This document shows, in pieces, positions 62,583 through 64,000 of a stretch of DNA of 64,000 nt. A program made the translations under genes and the position numbers. Position 1 is the first letter of the stretch. Each line of letters opens with the position of its first letter. The notes beneath the pieces were generated by a model. It searched no databases. It saw only the letters and a list, made by a program, of their open reading frames with translations, and was not told the DNA's origin. This DNA is from Branchiostoma belcheri (Eukaryota; Chordata; Leptocardii; Amphioxiformes; Branchiostomatidae): NCBI RefSeq assembly GCF_001625305.1, contig NW_017804087.1, positions 412,559 to 476,558 of the forward strand, read 5' to 3'.

Positions 62583-63771
62583 GCTCAATGCTCGAAATTG
62601 ATATTTTAGTTAGATTTTATTACTGATTCCATGTTTACCTTCACTGTAAAGGTTGCTGTTTACAAGAAAGATAGCACATCAATGTTACAATATATTTCAT
62701 TTATACAATCGATATAGTTTTAATGTGCTGTCTTATACCTTTTTTCCAAAACTATGTAGACTATAGAAATAACCAAGGCACCGGCTAAACTTTAAATGAC
62801 ACCAATTTCTAACTATTCGTAAATACAGCTTTTCGTTATAAGTGATAATCAAATACAAAGATCTTGGGTCAATGTTTGCTACACAGAAAGCCTTGCCACC
62901 ACATGTTACAGACACGTTAGTCTGGGTAAAAGCCTTTTCGGATGCTGTCCTTGGTACTATCTGGCACATCAAACCCTTTCCCATAGACGCCTGTATCACC
63001 GGAGAGTACCCAGACTAAGCCTCTTCAGTTTCCCGCTTAATTCTCTGTTCTAAGCGCTATTTCGAGAAAATTCTCTGTATGTTTCGAAAAGCTGATTGTA
63101 GCTGATAAAACTTTCCAAAAATCCAGAAGAAATAAAAACACAAGGCACTGTTTTTAGACGCCCTGAGTTTCCCGGCATCTAACTCGTTGCTACATATGTT
63201 TTGTATAAACAGACCTTTGTTAAAATTAATCAAAAGAGGACATGTTACCCGAAACTCTTCTGTACATATGAGTAGATATTTACATCGATAAAAATGTCAC
63301 CAAGAACAGCGTTCACTTGGGTTATCCCATTCAAAGTAAGGGGGCGTCACCAGACCCAGATTTTCTTCGCCTTCTTCACTCAAGTTACTTTGTCTTTACA
63401 TAACATATTTTTGTCCGTAACACCGTATCCTCTCTTTAGATAGAACAGAAAAGGGCAGGAAGGGAGGTTTAAACGTCTGGTTATGTAGTCTTCCTTTTTA
63501 TGATTATATGCATTTAGACATTTCAATTCAGACAGTTCAATTCACGAATGAAATCCATATTGTTAATAGTGTTTTAGGTTGCCTTAAAACATCAGTAAAG
63601 CCTTTACGAATTGAGTTTTATGTTATATAAAGAATAAACTGAAAGTATACAATGCCCGTCTGATATTTTTTTTCGGCTCCCTTCCATTTTGCCTGGATAT
63701 AGTTGCAAAAGATAAGCAACAACAACAACCAGACGTCGCCGATGTATTTTTTGACGCCTTTCTTGTTGTCT
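62583..63771. other. 3' UTR and intergenic DNA
   Basis: AT-rich sequence without a supported exon; contains AATAAA near 63132 and the downstream flank of the - strand gene ending at 63772. Confidence 0.55.
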
Positions 63772-63908
63772 CTAACCAGCGGTTGTTGGTCTGTTGTCCG
63801 GGTTGGGCGCTTGAAGAGCCTCCTCGTACGGAGGGGGAGGTTCATCACTGTCTGCGTACGGGTCGCACAGAGAGGACCGTTCAGTGATGCTATCGTCGTC
63901 GGCGGCCG
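63772..63908 (-). CDS. Terminal exon with PPPY-motif tail, partial gene
   Basis: On the - strand an acceptor (ttttctctag) at 63909 is followed by a 44-residue frame to a TAG at 63772-63774. It reads DDDSITERSS, then DPYADSDEPPPPYEEALQAP. PPxY motifs bind WW domains, often of NEDD4-type ubiquitin ligases, and this layout is typical of the end of a membrane protein's cytoplasmic tail. The rest of the gene lies beyond the right edge, so its identity is unknown. Confidence 0.6.
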
Positions 63909-64000
63909 CTAGAGAAAAGAACATTCGTTATCTTATGGGGTCTTTTATGATAAATCATACACGAATGAAAATGTAAACGTAAGAGATGTAATTCTAATTT

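Overview
The window is animal nuclear DNA: genes are split into many short exons with GT/AG introns, glycine codons are split across introns in a collagen gene, and the introns and intergenic DNA are full of small inverted-repeat elements, minisatellites and LINE relics. The gene set (SLC15 transporter, core 1 galactosyltransferase, collagen with a type IV-like NC1 domain, many Ly6/TSP1/LRR/WSC-CUB surface proteins) and the repeat style suggest an invertebrate deuterostome, most likely an amphioxus (Branchiostoma). The species call is inference. All exon models below were built by hand from splice sites, reading phase and family knowledge; no alignment was run.

Layout. 198-4694 (+): 3' part (13 exons, 456 residues) of a proton-coupled oligopeptide transporter of the SLC15/PEPT type. 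6340-10613 (+): four-exon gene for a Ly6 domain on a Thr/Pro-rich stalk with a membrane anchor and acidic tail; its last two exons are duplicated at 11407-13063. 14750-16794 (+): core 1 beta-1,3-galactosyltransferase (C1GALT1-like), 370 residues, complete. 20083-37474 (+): 25-exon, 712-residue short-chain collagen with a collagen IV-type NC1 domain. 38913-39040 (+): isolated second copy of the Ly6 gene's exon 2, differing only at synonymous positions. 42139-43857 (-): single-exon LRR membrane receptor with a repeated tyrosine cassette in its tail. 45468-48499 (-): six-exon WSC-CUB-sushi-like receptor whose tail holds a duplicated paired-tyrosine motif. 50649-51917 and 56210-56789 (-): two paralogous genes for small secreted eight-cysteine proteins, inside a tandem segmental duplication. 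59668-61331 (+): TSP1/EGF-like secreted protein, and 61822-62582 (+): Ly6 domain with a probable GPI signal, which may be alternative 3' ends of one gene. 63772-63908 (-): last exon of a gene with a PPPY-motif tail that continues out of the window.

Theme. Most genes encode secreted or cell-surface proteins, several with local exon duplication. I see no sign that they form one pathway. The most unusual items are the WSC-CUB-sushi receptor with two paired-tyrosine motifs, the eight-cysteine secreted pair, the orphan Ly6 exon kept under apparent purifying selection, and a dispersed repeat whose 3' end repeatedly lies just upstream of splice acceptors.
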